Origin: Pelagibacter sp052048135
Lineage (GTDB): Bacteria > Pseudomonadota > Alphaproteobacteria > Pelagibacterales > Pelagibacteraceae
Direction of reading: 5' to 3'
Length of the DNA stretch: 64,000 bases
NCBI RefSeq assembly: GCF_052048135.1
Contig: NZ_JBNAIM010000002.1
Coordinates: forward strand, 62,001-126,000
Each line of letters starts with the position of its first letter. Positions within the stretch are counted from its first letter, which is position 1. A program made the position numbers and the translations under genes. This document shows positions 33,867 through 42,996 of the stretch, in pieces. The notes under the pieces were generated by a model. The model was not told the DNA's origin, did not search any database, and saw only the letters and a list, made by a program, of their open reading frames with translations.

Positions 33867-35734
33867 GCTATATGCTTAATAGACTTTCTTTTGACATGTG
33901 ACAACAAAATATATACAGCTGCAGGAGTAATTCCATCAATTCTGAGTGCCTGACCCATCGTTTTTGGCCTTATTTCTTTAAATTTAGATTTAACCTCATT
34001 AGAAAGACCGGAAAATTGGTCATAATCAATATTATCAGGAATCGTTAAATTTTCATCTCTTTTAAAAGCTAAGATATCAGCCTTTTGTTTTTTTAAATAA
34101 CCTCTATAATGAGAGTTGATTTCGATCTGCTCATCGATCTCAAAGCCACTATCCATAATTTCTGGCCAAATCTCTCTGATTTTTTTCATATTAACCTCTT
34201 TTTGAGTTAAAATTTCATCAGCGGATCTAAGAACACCATCTTTTGCAATTTTTATACCAAATTTATCTGCTTTTGATGGAGAAATAGTCAAATTTACCAT
34301 TTGTAAAGAAATTTTGTTCAATTTATTGAATTTATCCTCAAATATCTCTTTTCTCGTCGCTGATATTAGACCTATCTCAATACCCTTCTGTGTTAGTCTT
34401 AAATCTGCATTGTCAGATCTAAGACTTAATCTATACTCAGCTCGAGAAGTAAACATTCTATAAGGCTCAACAACACCCTTGGTTACCAAATCATCAATCA
34501 TTACACCAATATAAGCATCTGATCGATCTAGTATAAATGGCTCCATATTTTTAAAAGATAAAGCAGCATTAATACCAGCTATAAGACCTTGAGCAGCTGC
34601 TTCCTCATAACCCGTGGTTCCATTAATTTGTCCAGCGAGATATAAATTCCTGATTTTTTTTGTCTCTAATGTCAAAAAAAGCTCTCTGGGATCAATATAG
34701 TCATATTCAATTGCATATCCTGGTCTAATTATTTTAACATTTTCTAAACCATTGATATTGTTGAGTATTTCATACTGAACAACCTCAGGTAGAGATGTTG
34801 ATATACCATTTGGATAAATTGTGTGATCATTTAAACCCTCAGGCTCTAAAAATATCTGGTGTCTAGTCTTATCTGCAAATTTTACTATTTTGTCTTCTAT
34901 AGAAGGACAATATCTTGGACCGACACCCTGAATGCTACCCGAGTACATTGCGCTTTTAGATAAATTTTTTTCAATAATTTTATGAACCCTTTCGTTTGTG
35001 TAGGTCATTGAACATGACACTTGTTTGTTTAAATTCTTTTTTGTTAGGAAAGAAAAAAAATATGGATTATCGTCTGCAAATTGTTTTTCTAAATTTTCAA
35101 AATTAATTGATCTGGAATCTAGTCTAGGAGGGGTCCCAGTTTTTAATCTACCAATTTTAAAATTATATTTCTTTAACTGTTCGCTTAAACCTGTACTTGG
35201 TTTTTCATTGAAACGACCTGCGGGAGTTCTTGTATCACCAATATGTATCAATCCATTTAAAAATGTGCCAGTTGTTAAGATTAATTTACTGCAACTTATA
35301 TTGTAACCTTTTTGTGTTATTAATCCACTTATTTCATTATTTGAGAAAATAAATTGTGTTACAGGATCAGAAAAAATGCTTAAATTACAATAGTTTACAA
35401 GCTTTTCTTGCATAAATTTACGGTATAAATATCTATCAGATTGAGTTCTGGGTCCTCTTACAGCAGGTCCTCTACTTCTATTTAATAATCTAAATTGTAT
35501 TCCAGACTTATCAGCAACTTCTCCCATGAGCCCATCTAGAGCATCAATTTCTCTCACTAGATGACCTTTACCTAAACCACCAATAGCAGGATTGCATGAC
35601 ATTTCCCCTATGGTATTTATGTTGTGAGTAAATAAGGCTGTGTTAATTCCAAGTCGCGCAGAAGCTGCAGCTGCCTCACAACCTGCATGACCGCCGCCAA
35701 TTACAACTACATCAAAAGATAAATCTTTTTTCAT
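33863..35734 (-). CDS. mnmG: tRNA uridine 5-carboxymethylaminomethyl modification enzyme MnmG (GidA)
   Basis: FAD protein that with MnmE modifies U34 of tRNAs. The N-terminal dinucleotide motif VIGGGHAGCEAAAASARLG (about 11-29), the CNPAIGGLGKGHLVREIDAL block and PAGRFNEKPSTGLSEQL are family hallmarks. 623 residues, complete. It is next to mnmE (116 bp upstream) and overlaps rsmG by 4 bp. Confidence 0.98.
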   Translation of the reverse strand: MKKDLSFDVVVIGGGHAGCEAAAASARLGINTALFTHNINTIGEMSCNPAIGGLGKGHLVREIDALDGLMGEVADKSGIQFRLLNRSRGPAVRGPRTQSDRYLYRKFMQEKLVNYCNLSIFSDPVTQFIFSNNEISGLITQKGYNISCSKLILTTGTFLNGLIHIGDTRTPAGRFNEKPSTGLSEQLKKYNFKIGRLKTGTPPRLDSRSINFENLEKQFADDNPYFFSFLTKKNLNKQVSCSMTYTNERVHKIIEKNLSKSAMYSGSIQGVGPRYCPSIEDKIVKFADKTRHQIFLEPEGLNDHTIYPNGISTSLPEVVQYEILNNINGLENVKIIRPGYAIEYDYIDPRELFLTLETKKIRNLYLAGQINGTTGYEEAAAQGLIAGINAALSFKNMEPFILDRSDAYIGVMIDDLVTKGVVEPYRMFTSRAEYRLSLRSDNADLRLTQKGIEIGLISATRKEIFEDKFNKLNKISLQMVNLTISPSKADKFGIKIAKDGVLRSADEILTQKEVNMKKIREIWPEIMDSGFEIDEQIEINSHYRGYLKKQKADILAFKRDENLTIPDNIDYDQFSGLSNEVKSKFKEIRPKTMGQALRIDGITPAAVYILLSHVKRKSIKHIA

Positions 35735-35850
35735 GGTATAAATTTATATTTGATTAAAATATTTACAAGATTTGAGTTTTTTTTCTCAAATAAGCTATAT
35801 TTATCAACGAAAAGAATAAAAAAAAGGCTAAAAATACAGCAAAATCGTCA

Positions 35851-37182
35851 TTATTTTCCAATGCAAAAATCATTGAAAATACTGCCTAATATCTCTTCTA
35901 CATCAACTTTTCCAACAATCATTCCCAAATGTCTACTTGCTAACCTTAAATCCTCAGCCGCTTTATCAAAATCTTCTTTTTCATTTTTTTCTAAAAAATT
36001 TATTAAGTGATCCACACATTGTATTAAATGTTGTCTGTGTCTTTCTCTGGTTATTAAAATATCCTCTTCAGTTATAAATTTATTCTTTAGACTGTCTTTA
36101 ATTTTTGAAATTAAATTATCTATATTTAAATTATCTTTTAATGATATCAAAACGTGATTAAGTTTAAGAATTTTTGGATCCAATTTTGTATTTAGAAGAT
36201 CTGATTTATTTATGACTAAAATAGCATCATTTTTCAACAAATCGTTCAAAAAGCCTTTAATATCAATGCTTTTAGCATCAACTACTACTAATTTTAAGTC
36301 AGCATTCTCAGCTTTTTTAAGAGACAATCTTATTCCTTTTTTTTCTATTTCATCTTTTGAATCTCTTATGCCCGCAGTATCAGAAATAATAACCGGATAT
36401 CCATCTATATTTAAATGTGTTTCGACGACATCTCTAGTAGTACCAGCAATCTCAGATACTATAGCAACTTCTCTATTTGATAGATTATTTAACAAACTAG
36501 ATTTACCAGCGTTAGTTGGGCCTACTATAGCAATTTTGAAACCCTCACGAATTATTTCTCCAACTTTTTGATCATCTAAAATTTTTTTTATTTCATTCAG
36601 AACATCATTGATATCTATTTTTATTTTTTTTATGTTTTCATCAGGAAGATCCTCATCTGGAAAATCTATTTTTGCTTCCACAAAGGACAAAATTTTTAAT
36701 AATTTTGCTCTTAATTCATTAAATTTTTTAGATGTACTCCCATTCATGATTTTAATTGCTTGTTTTCTCTGAATTTCAGTTTCAGAAGAAATTAAATCAG
36801 CTATACTTTCAGCCTTTAATAAATTTATCTTTCCATTTTGAAATGCAAGTTTAGTAAATTCTCCAGGCTCTGCTAATCTACAATTTTTAATATTAGATAT
36901 TGCTTCCTGTACAGCTAAAACAACTGCTTTACTACCATGAACATGTAATTCGGCCATGTCTTCGCCTGTGTAGCTCTCAGGTCCAGGAAACCATAAAATT
37001 ATGCCCTCATCAATAAGCTCAGAAGTGTTGATATTGTTTATTTTTCTTAGGGTTGCCATTCTTGGAGTTGGAATTTCTTTACCAGTTAGTGTCTCTATTA
37101 CTTTTGCCGTTTCTGGACCCGAAAGACGAATAATTGATACCCCAGAAATACCTGGACCTGAGGAAAGAGCATAGATTGTCAT
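35851..37182 (-). CDS. mnmE: tRNA modification GTPase MnmE (TrmE)
   Basis: GTPase partner of MnmG. N-terminal tetrahydrofolate-binding domain (1-115, ALSSGPGISGVSIIRLSG). The G domain has P-loop GPTNAGKSSLLN (about 225), the AGTTRD switch, DTAG and NKSD. The C-terminal helix ends in CIGK, the invariant Cys motif. The 116-bp gap before mnmG holds a short TTTGAG/CTCAAA hairpin without a useful T-run and nothing else obvious. Confidence 0.98.
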   Translation of the reverse strand: MTIYALSSGPGISGVSIIRLSGPETAKVIETLTGKEIPTPRMATLRKINNINTSELIDEGIILWFPGPESYTGEDMAELHVHGSKAVVLAVQEAISNIKNCRLAEPGEFTKLAFQNGKINLLKAESIADLISSETEIQRKQAIKIMNGSTSKKFNELRAKLLKILSFVEAKIDFPDEDLPDENIKKIKIDINDVLNEIKKILDDQKVGEIIREGFKIAIVGPTNAGKSSLLNNLSNREVAIVSEIAGTTRDVVETHLNIDGYPVIISDTAGIRDSKDEIEKKGIRLSLKKAENADLKLVVVDAKSIDIKGFLNDLLKNDAILVINKSDLLNTKLDPKILKLNHVLISLKDNLNIDNLISKIKDSLKNKFITEEDILITRERHRQHLIQCVDHLINFLEKNEKEDFDKAAEDLRLASRHLGMIVGKVDVEEILGSIFNDFCIGK

Positions 37183-37227
37183 GTAATAAGTATAATCTTA
37201 TACTTAAGATATTGGAAATAAATATTT

Positions 37228-38907
37228 CTAAACAGTAATTTCTTCAATAGCTTTAAAAAAACTCGCTGAAAATTTTTTTTGATTGAATAAGGGACTTTCT
37301 AGAGCATTAAGAAAGATATTTTTTCTTAGGTCTAAATATTCTTTTGTATTCTTCGATAAATTTATTGCCTTCGACAAATATTGCTCCTCATTGCTAGCTA
37401 TTAAACTTTCCATTTTTAAATTTCTATTAATTGACTCACCACATCTAGAATTGAAATTATAACCAGACAAAGTGATAACCGGAACGCCCATCCAAATAGC
37501 CTCAAATGACGTTGTTACACCATTGTATGGAAAGGTATCTAATGCAATATCTATTTCTTTGTATAAATTTAAATGATCCTCTACATTATCAATTCGAGTA
37601 TAAAATGACACAGAGTCTAGAACTCCATTTTTTTTAAATAATTTTTCAATTCTATCTAATTTTCTTCTTCTATTTGCACATTTAATAATCAATTTTGAAC
37701 CTTTAATTTTTTTTAATATGTTTGACCAACAATTAATAACATTGTCATTTATTTTAGCAGGATTGTTAAATGAACCAAAAGTTAAATAATTATTTCTCAA
37801 AAAAGGAGCTGGATTTTCTTTTCTTTTAAAATTCATACCAGAATGACAATTCCAAATTTCTGGTAAATATAATACTTTCTCTGAATAATATTTTTTTTCA
37901 CTTTTTAAAATAAGATTTGGGTCTGTAATAATATAATCCATATTATCTAAGCCAGAAGTATTACAGTAACCCATCCAAATAACTTGTTTTTTGGCCAATC
38001 TATTTTTATATAATTCAATTCTATTTCTTGAGGTGTATCCCATAATATCTATCATTATATCTAGATTGAATTCTCTTATTGTATTGAGTGCTTTAAAATC
38101 GTTAAATTTCCCAACATTAATTGTTTTATCAACTAAATTAGTAAATTCCTCTGATGTCTTGTCCTCTTTAATTTGATTGGTAAATAAAACTATCTCAAAT
38201 TTTGATTTGTCATAGTTTAACAATACTGTTTTTAAAAAATAAGTAACTGAATGAGCCTCTTTAATATCAGCTGATAAAAAGCCTATTTTTATTTTTTTGT
38301 TCTTTTTATTAGATAACTTTATTATTTTTTCTTGAGGGTATTCTCTTAAATTATCATTTAAAAACTTACCAAATTTAAAGAAGTCCTGCTGAGACCAACT
38401 TTTATCAAAACATCTCCAATATCCATAATTACATAAATCCTGAATAATAAAATCTTTAGATTTAATTATTTTTTCAAGATGAAATATCATTCCTTTATAA
38501 TCGCTCAACCTAGAATAAACTGTAGACATAGCAATGTTTATTGGCCTTTGATCGCAAAAAGGTTTTGGTGAAGCCTTATAAAAACTTTTTATCTCATCAA
38601 AATCTACATTGCTATCTTCAAAATCACTCAAAATTGAACTAGCTACTACATAATTAGTTAAAGCATTAAGACCATTAACGCTCTCTTTTTCTTTAAGATA
38701 TCCTTTTTTAAAATCATTTACAGCTAGACTAACTTGATCTTTATCTTTTTTGCCAAGAGACATTCTACTGATGCCCAACAAAACAAATAATCCAGCGTTC
38801 CTGTCCTCTTCTTTGGTTTTAGAAGTAATTTCAAAGATTATTTCTGAGTATCTTTTTTCTTTAAATAAATTTTGTAATTCAAATTCTAAATTTTGAATTG
38901 ACGCCAT
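37228..38907 (-). CDS. GT41-family (O-GlcNAc-transferase/SPINDLY-like) glycosyltransferase
   Basis: The 559-residue protein has a helical, TPR-like N-terminal part (1 to about 200, repeats weak) and a two-lobed GT-B catalytic domain from about 205: IGFLSADIKEAHSVTYFL with the His of OGT, LTFGSFNNPAKINDNVINCW, and the nucleotide-sugar lobe DIALDTFPYNGVTTSFEAIWMGVPVITLSG. Bacterial relatives glycosylate proteins on Ser, Thr or Asn. Acceptor and donor are unknown here. It is set between rho and mnmE, which are usually closer in alphaproteobacteria. Confidence 0.86.
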   Translation of the reverse strand: MASIQNLEFELQNLFKEKRYSEIIFEITSKTKEEDRNAGLFVLLGISRMSLGKKDKDQVSLAVNDFKKGYLKEKESVNGLNALTNYVVASSILSDFEDSNVDFDEIKSFYKASPKPFCDQRPINIAMSTVYSRLSDYKGMIFHLEKIIKSKDFIIQDLCNYGYWRCFDKSWSQQDFFKFGKFLNDNLREYPQEKIIKLSNKKNKKIKIGFLSADIKEAHSVTYFLKTVLLNYDKSKFEIVLFTNQIKEDKTSEEFTNLVDKTINVGKFNDFKALNTIREFNLDIMIDIMGYTSRNRIELYKNRLAKKQVIWMGYCNTSGLDNMDYIITDPNLILKSEKKYYSEKVLYLPEIWNCHSGMNFKRKENPAPFLRNNYLTFGSFNNPAKINDNVINCWSNILKKIKGSKLIIKCANRRRKLDRIEKLFKKNGVLDSVSFYTRIDNVEDHLNLYKEIDIALDTFPYNGVTTSFEAIWMGVPVITLSGYNFNSRCGESINRNLKMESLIASNEEQYLSKAINLSKNTKEYLDLRKNIFLNALESPLFNQKKFSASFFKAIEEITV

Positions 38908-38916
38908 TTAATAATT

Positions 38917-40185
38917 TTATGCTGGCTTGTTCATAGAATTAAAAAACTCAGCATTATTTTTTGTATCTTTTAATTTAGAATTAATAAATTCAATTGCATC
39001 CATTGTTCCCATTGGGGCTATTATTCTCCTTAAAACGTTCATCTTTTGCAAATCATTTTTGTCAAATAACAATTCTTCTCTTCTTGTGCCCGATTTCGTA
39101 ATATCGATTGCTGGATAGATTCTTTTATCTGCTATTTTTCTATCAAGAACTGTTTCACTATTACCAGTCCCCTTAAACTCCTCAAAAATTACTTCATCCA
39201 TTCTACTACCAGTATCAATCAAAGCTGTTGAAATAATTGTTAATGAACCACCTTCTTCGATATTTCTTGCAGCACCAAAAAATCTTTTTGGTCTTTGCAA
39301 TGCGTTGGCATCAACACCACCTGTTAAAACTTTTCCTGAACTAGGTATAACGGCATTATAAGCTCTACCTAATCTTGTTATTGAATCTAGTAAAATTACA
39401 ACATCTTTTTTGTGTTCTGTTAATCTTTTTGCTTTTTCTATAACCATTTCAGCAACAGCAACGTGTCGTTGGGCAGGTTCATCAAAAGTTGAACTTATAA
39501 CTTCACCTTTTACAGTTCTTTGCATATCTGTTACTTCCTCTGGTCTTTCATCAATTAACAAAACTATCAAATAACATTCTGGATAATTTTTTGCTATTGA
39601 GTTTGCTATGCTTTGTAAAATCATTGTTTTACCGGCTTTAGGAGGTGAAATAATAATAGATCTTTGACCTTTGCCAATTGGACTAACAAGGTCTATCAAG
39701 CGAGGTGTTAAGTCTTGTTTTTTATCTGGTTTTGTTTGTTCTACCTCCATGACAAGTTGTTTATCTGGGTATAGAGGCGTTAAGTTATCAAAAGCAATTT
39801 TATGTCTAGATTTTTCTGGTTCTTCAAAATTAATTTTACTTACTTGCAGCAAAGCAAAATATCTCTCACCTTCTTTTGGGGCTCTAACTGGACCTTCAAC
39901 AGTGTCGCCAGTTCTTAAACCAAACTTTCTGATTTGACTTGGACTGACATAAATATCGTCTGGACCAGGTAAATAATTGGACTCCATAGCTCTCAAGAAA
40001 CCAAAACCATCCTGAAGTAATTGCAAAACTCCAGCACCAGTTATTTCCTCTTTTTCTGCTACTTTTTTTAAAATTGCAAAAAGGATTTCTTGTTTTCTTA
40101 AAGTACTAGCATTCTCTATACCAAGCTCTTCTGCTTGAGTGATAAGCTGTTCAGACGATTTAAGTTTTAATTCTTGTATGTTCAT
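38917..40185 (-). CDS. rho: Transcription termination factor Rho
   Basis: Hexameric RNA-dependent ATPase/helicase. 422 residues: N-terminal Rho helix bundle, cold-shock RNA-binding domain with GFGFLRAMESNYLPGPDDIYVSPSQIRKFGLRTGD, P-loop SPPKAGKT (about 180-187), Walker B VILLDSITRLGRAYN and the Q/R loops. The near-absence of hairpin terminators in the window suggests Rho carries much of termination here (inference). It sits downstream of hemEHJ on the same strand. Confidence 0.98.
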   Translation of the reverse strand: MNIQELKLKSSEQLITQAEELGIENASTLRKQEILFAILKKVAEKEEITGAGVLQLLQDGFGFLRAMESNYLPGPDDIYVSPSQIRKFGLRTGDTVEGPVRAPKEGERYFALLQVSKINFEEPEKSRHKIAFDNLTPLYPDKQLVMEVEQTKPDKKQDLTPRLIDLVSPIGKGQRSIIISPPKAGKTMILQSIANSIAKNYPECYLIVLLIDERPEEVTDMQRTVKGEVISSTFDEPAQRHVAVAEMVIEKAKRLTEHKKDVVILLDSITRLGRAYNAVIPSSGKVLTGGVDANALQRPKRFFGAARNIEEGGSLTIISTALIDTGSRMDEVIFEEFKGTGNSETVLDRKIADKRIYPAIDITKSGTRREELLFDKNDLQKMNVLRRIIAPMGTMDAIEFINSKLKDTKNNAEFFNSMNKPA

Positions 40186-40193
40186 GATTTTAA

Positions 40194-40213
40194 ATTATTA
40201 AGGACTTAATAAT
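40194..40213. repeat. 9-bp perfect dyad upstream of rho
   Basis: ATTATTAAG-GA-CTTAATAAT lies in the 64-bp gap between hemJ and rho, 9 bp before the rho ATG on the minus strand. The 2-nt spacer is too tight for a stable hairpin, so a protein operator is more likely than a terminator. AT-rich context makes chance possible. Confidence 0.4.
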
Positions 40214-40249
40214 GGTTGTAATATATATGCTGTTTAAAAATATTCAACC

Positions 40250-40684
40250 CTAGATTGGCTTAAAAATTGCCAAAAATACAACTATTATCAAAATTATTGT
40301 GGGAATTTCATTAATAATTCTAAAAAATTTTGCAGATCTTGTGTTTGTAGAATTTTTTAGAGCAGTAAGGCATCTGCCCAAATAATCATTATATGCTGAC
40401 AAGAAAATAACTAGAACAATTTTTATTTGCATCCATAATTGAGAAAAAATTTCTATTCCATTGAGATAAATTAATATTAATCCAAAAATCCAGGTAAGCA
40501 ACATAGCTGGTCGCATAATGTAAAAGAATAATCTTTTTTCCATCACCTCAAACACATCCGTAACTACTTTTTTATCTTTGCTTTCAACATGATAAACAAA
40601 AATTCTGGGAAGGTATAAAAGACCAGCCATCCAAGAAACGAGTGCAATTAAATGTAAACTTTTGAATAACAAATAACTATTCAT
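40250..40684 (-). CDS. hemJ: Protoporphyrinogen IX oxidase HemJ
   Basis: Membrane protein for the penultimate haem step, oxygen-independent HemY replacement common in alphaproteobacteria. I start it at the ATG at 40684 (MNSYLLFKSLHLIALVSWMAG, 144 residues), the usual family start. An upstream ATG at 40750 would add 22 residues lying inside hemH. Four membrane helices, with conserved His11 and His32 in SLHLIALVSW and FVYH. The hemE-hemH-hemJ order supports the assignment. Confidence 0.9.
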   Translation of the reverse strand: MNSYLLFKSLHLIALVSWMAGLLYLPRIFVYHVESKDKKVVTDVFEVMEKRLFFYIMRPAMLLTWIFGLILIYLNGIEIFSQLWMQIKIVLVIFLSAYNDYLGRCLTALKNSTNTRSAKFFRIINEIPTIILIIVVFLAIFKPI

Positions 40685-41711
40685 AACTTGAACATGGACA
40701 TTTTTTAAATTGATTTGGACATTGTGTCTTTGGAGGAAAAAGCTTTCCATTCAAATCATAATCTTGTTTATTAATAATTAAATTTGACATTGCTTTTATA
40801 TAATTTTTATTTGTCCCAAGTGCTGGCACTCTTGAATAATTTTTACACCCATTTTTATCAGCTAATTCTTTATATTCTATATCTAGCTCGACTAAAGTTT
40901 CAGAATGTTCTGATACAAAAGCAATTGGAACTAAAACTATATGTTTTCCTAATTTTGAATTTTCAACAATGATGTCCTCAGTAGAAGGACCAATCCATTT
41001 TAAAGGTCCAACTCGACTTTGATAGCTTAGTATCCAATCTAAATTTTGAATATTTAAAGACTTAACTATTTTATAAACAGATTGTTCGACTTGCCATTGA
41101 TATGGATCTCCTTTTTTAATATTTTTTTCAGGCAACCCATGTGCAGAAAAAATTAATTTAAAATTTTCTATATTTGAAATTTTTTTTGTTATTTCATCTA
41201 TGTGTGCTTGAACAAAATTGTCATCAGTTGGATAACAACAAATAGTGCTTGTTTTAACATTAAAATTGTTTTTTTTACAAATGTCATTCCATTCTTTAAT
41301 TGATGAACCTGAGGTTGCTGCTGAATATTGAGGATAAAGCGGCATTAAAATTACTTCTTTAGGATTGTAATTGATTACTTCCTTAATAACATTTTCTGCT
41401 CTTGGGTGCCAACATCTCATAACTATAAAACATTTATAATCTGATGAATTATCATCTTGATTTAATCTTAACTCCAAAGAAGAAGACTGCTCTTTAGTAA
41501 GTTTTAAGATGGGTGATGAGCCTCCTAATTCCTCATATATTTTTTTTGCTGTTGGAGCTCTTCTGTTAGCAATTAATTTGGCTAAAGGATATCTAAAAAA
41601 ACTTGGCAAATTTAAAATTGCAGGATCATTAAATAAATTGAACAAAAAAGGCTCTACGTTTTCTAATTTATCTGGACCCCCTAAATTAAATAAAATTACA
41701 GCTTTTTTCAT
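40677..41711 (-). CDS. hemH: Ferrochelatase
   Basis: Inserts iron into protoporphyrin IX at the inner membrane. 344 residues: NLGGPDKLENVEPFLFNLF at the start, LIFSAHGLPEKNIKKGDPY with the catalytic His, and FVSEHSETLVELDIEY. The C-terminus TQCPNQFKKCPCSSYE has three cysteines (C-x6-C-x-C), reminiscent of bacterial ferrochelatases with a [2Fe-2S] cluster, such as that of Caulobacter. The fourth ligand is uncertain. It overlaps hemE by 4 bp and hemJ by 8 bp. Confidence 0.96.
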   Translation of the reverse strand: MKKAVILFNLGGPDKLENVEPFLFNLFNDPAILNLPSFFRYPLAKLIANRRAPTAKKIYEELGGSSPILKLTKEQSSSLELRLNQDDNSSDYKCFIVMRCWHPRAENVIKEVINYNPKEVILMPLYPQYSAATSGSSIKEWNDICKKNNFNVKTSTICCYPTDDNFVQAHIDEITKKISNIENFKLIFSAHGLPEKNIKKGDPYQWQVEQSVYKIVKSLNIQNLDWILSYQSRVGPLKWIGPSTEDIIVENSKLGKHIVLVPIAFVSEHSETLVELDIEYKELADKNGCKNYSRVPALGTNKNYIKAMSNLIINKQDYDLNGKLFPPKTQCPNQFKKCPCSSYE

Positions 41712-42712
41712 TTAAACTCTTTTACTATTTTAACTAAATATTCTACCATTTCTGGATTGGTTTCAGGCAATATCCCATGCCCAAGATTAAAAATATAGGG
41801 ATGATCTTTAAAAATTTGTAAATATTTTGTCGCCTCTTTTTTTAATGTTTCTTTATTTGTTAATAAAATTTTAGGATCTAAACCACCCTGGACAGGAATT
41901 TTTATATTGTTGATAATTTCTTTGGGATTTGCATTATAATCAATACTAATAGCGTCAGGTTTAACGATTTCACAAAACTCTTTATAATTTTTTATTTCTC
42001 TTGGGAAGCATATAACTGGAGTATTTAAAGATTTTATATAGTTAACTAAATTTAAAGTAGGATTATAAATGTAATTTGGTAAATCTTTTTCATCCAAAAG
42101 GCCTGCCCAACTATCAAAAATTTGAATAATATCTGCACCATTATTAATTTGATTTTTTATATGAATCTTTAAAAATTTTTCAATAACTAATAGAATCTCA
42201 TTAATTAAAAAATCATCTTTAAAAAAATTATCTTTTAATTTTTTTTTAGGTGATTGTTGATTGATCATATAGACTAATAGCGTCCACGGAGCTCCAACAA
42301 ATCCTATTGTGCTTTTACTCTTAGTAAGTTTGTGGTTACTGACAATATTGATTGCTTTATAAACAGGTAAAATTTTTTTAGTAAAATCAATTTCATTTAT
42401 TTTTGAAATTTCATTTAAATTTAATTCACCTAATATTGGACCAAAATCTTTTTTAAACTCTACTTTTTGATTTAATCCATACGGCAACATCAAAATATCA
42501 GAGAATATTATTGCTGCATCTAAATCAAATCTTTTAAGTGGTTGTAAAGTAATTTCTGATGATAAATCTTTATTGAGACACAAATTAATAAAATTTGGGT
42601 TTTGTTTTCTTATTTCTTTAAATTCAGGTAAATATCTTCCCGCTTGTCTCATAATCCATATAGGATTTAAATCTGTATTTTTATCTAAAATAACTCTTTT
42701 GATGTCTGACAT
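41708..42712 (-). CDS. hemE: Uroporphyrinogen III decarboxylase
   Basis: Cofactor-free decarboxylase making coproporphyrinogen III. 334 residues with the signature PIWIMRQAGRYLPEFKEIR (about 17-35) and GFVGAPWTLLVYMI. It is the first gene to the left of the proposed replication origin, and in Caulobacter and Rickettsia hemE also borders the origin. It heads the leftward hemE-hemH-hemJ-(rho) run. Confidence 0.97.
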   Translation of the reverse strand: MSDIKRVILDKNTDLNPIWIMRQAGRYLPEFKEIRKQNPNFINLCLNKDLSSEITLQPLKRFDLDAAIIFSDILMLPYGLNQKVEFKKDFGPILGELNLNEISKINEIDFTKKILPVYKAINIVSNHKLTKSKSTIGFVGAPWTLLVYMINQQSPKKKLKDNFFKDDFLINEILLVIEKFLKIHIKNQINNGADIIQIFDSWAGLLDEKDLPNYIYNPTLNLVNYIKSLNTPVICFPREIKNYKEFCEIVKPDAISIDYNANPKEIINNIKIPVQGGLDPKILLTNKETLKKEATKYLQIFKDHPYIFNLGHGILPETNPEMVEYLVKIVKEFK

Positions 42713-42996
42713 ATTAATAATTTAATATAATTAATTGTATTTGTAGTATAACTAGTGAGTAATGGGGATTAATTTTTATACACATTTTATAAAGCTTTTG
42801 TTAACGTTTAGAGTGTAAAATTAATTAAATATATAAGTAAAATTGAAGCTAATTATAATATATCCACAATTCATGCAAAAACTTTATACAGTTGTTTAAT
42901 AATGTTAATAAAAGCTATGTTTTACAACAAAATTTTTAATAATAAAAAAAATGTTATTAATAGAATGGGTTAAACAATTTTATCAACATTTTATAC
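42713..42996. other. oriC: Putative chromosomal replication origin (oriC)
   Basis: The largest intergenic gap of the window (284 bp), between divergent hemE and ppsR. DnaA-box-like sites: TTATACACA at 42776-42784 (fits TTATNCACA), ATATCCACA at 42860-42868 (one mismatch to TTATCCACA), TTATCAACA at 42980-42988 (one mismatch), weaker TTATACAGT at 42884-42892 and TTATACATG at 42991-42999. The rest is a very AT-rich stretch suitable for unwinding. Genes point away on both sides, and parAB/parS lie about 9-11 kb left. This matches the alphaproteobacterial hemE-oriC-DUF299 layout. Confidence 0.78.

Noticed and set aside
35771..35790. TTTGAG/CTCAAA hairpin between mnmE and mnmG
   Set aside because: Only six AT-rich pairs with an all-T loop and no T-run after it in the direction of transcription. 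Not credible as a terminator.
40685..40750. 22-residue N-terminal extension of HemJ from the ATG at 40750
   Set aside because: It lies within hemH, is not hydrophobic like the family start, and MNSYLLFKSLHLIALVSW at 40684 matches the usual HemJ start.
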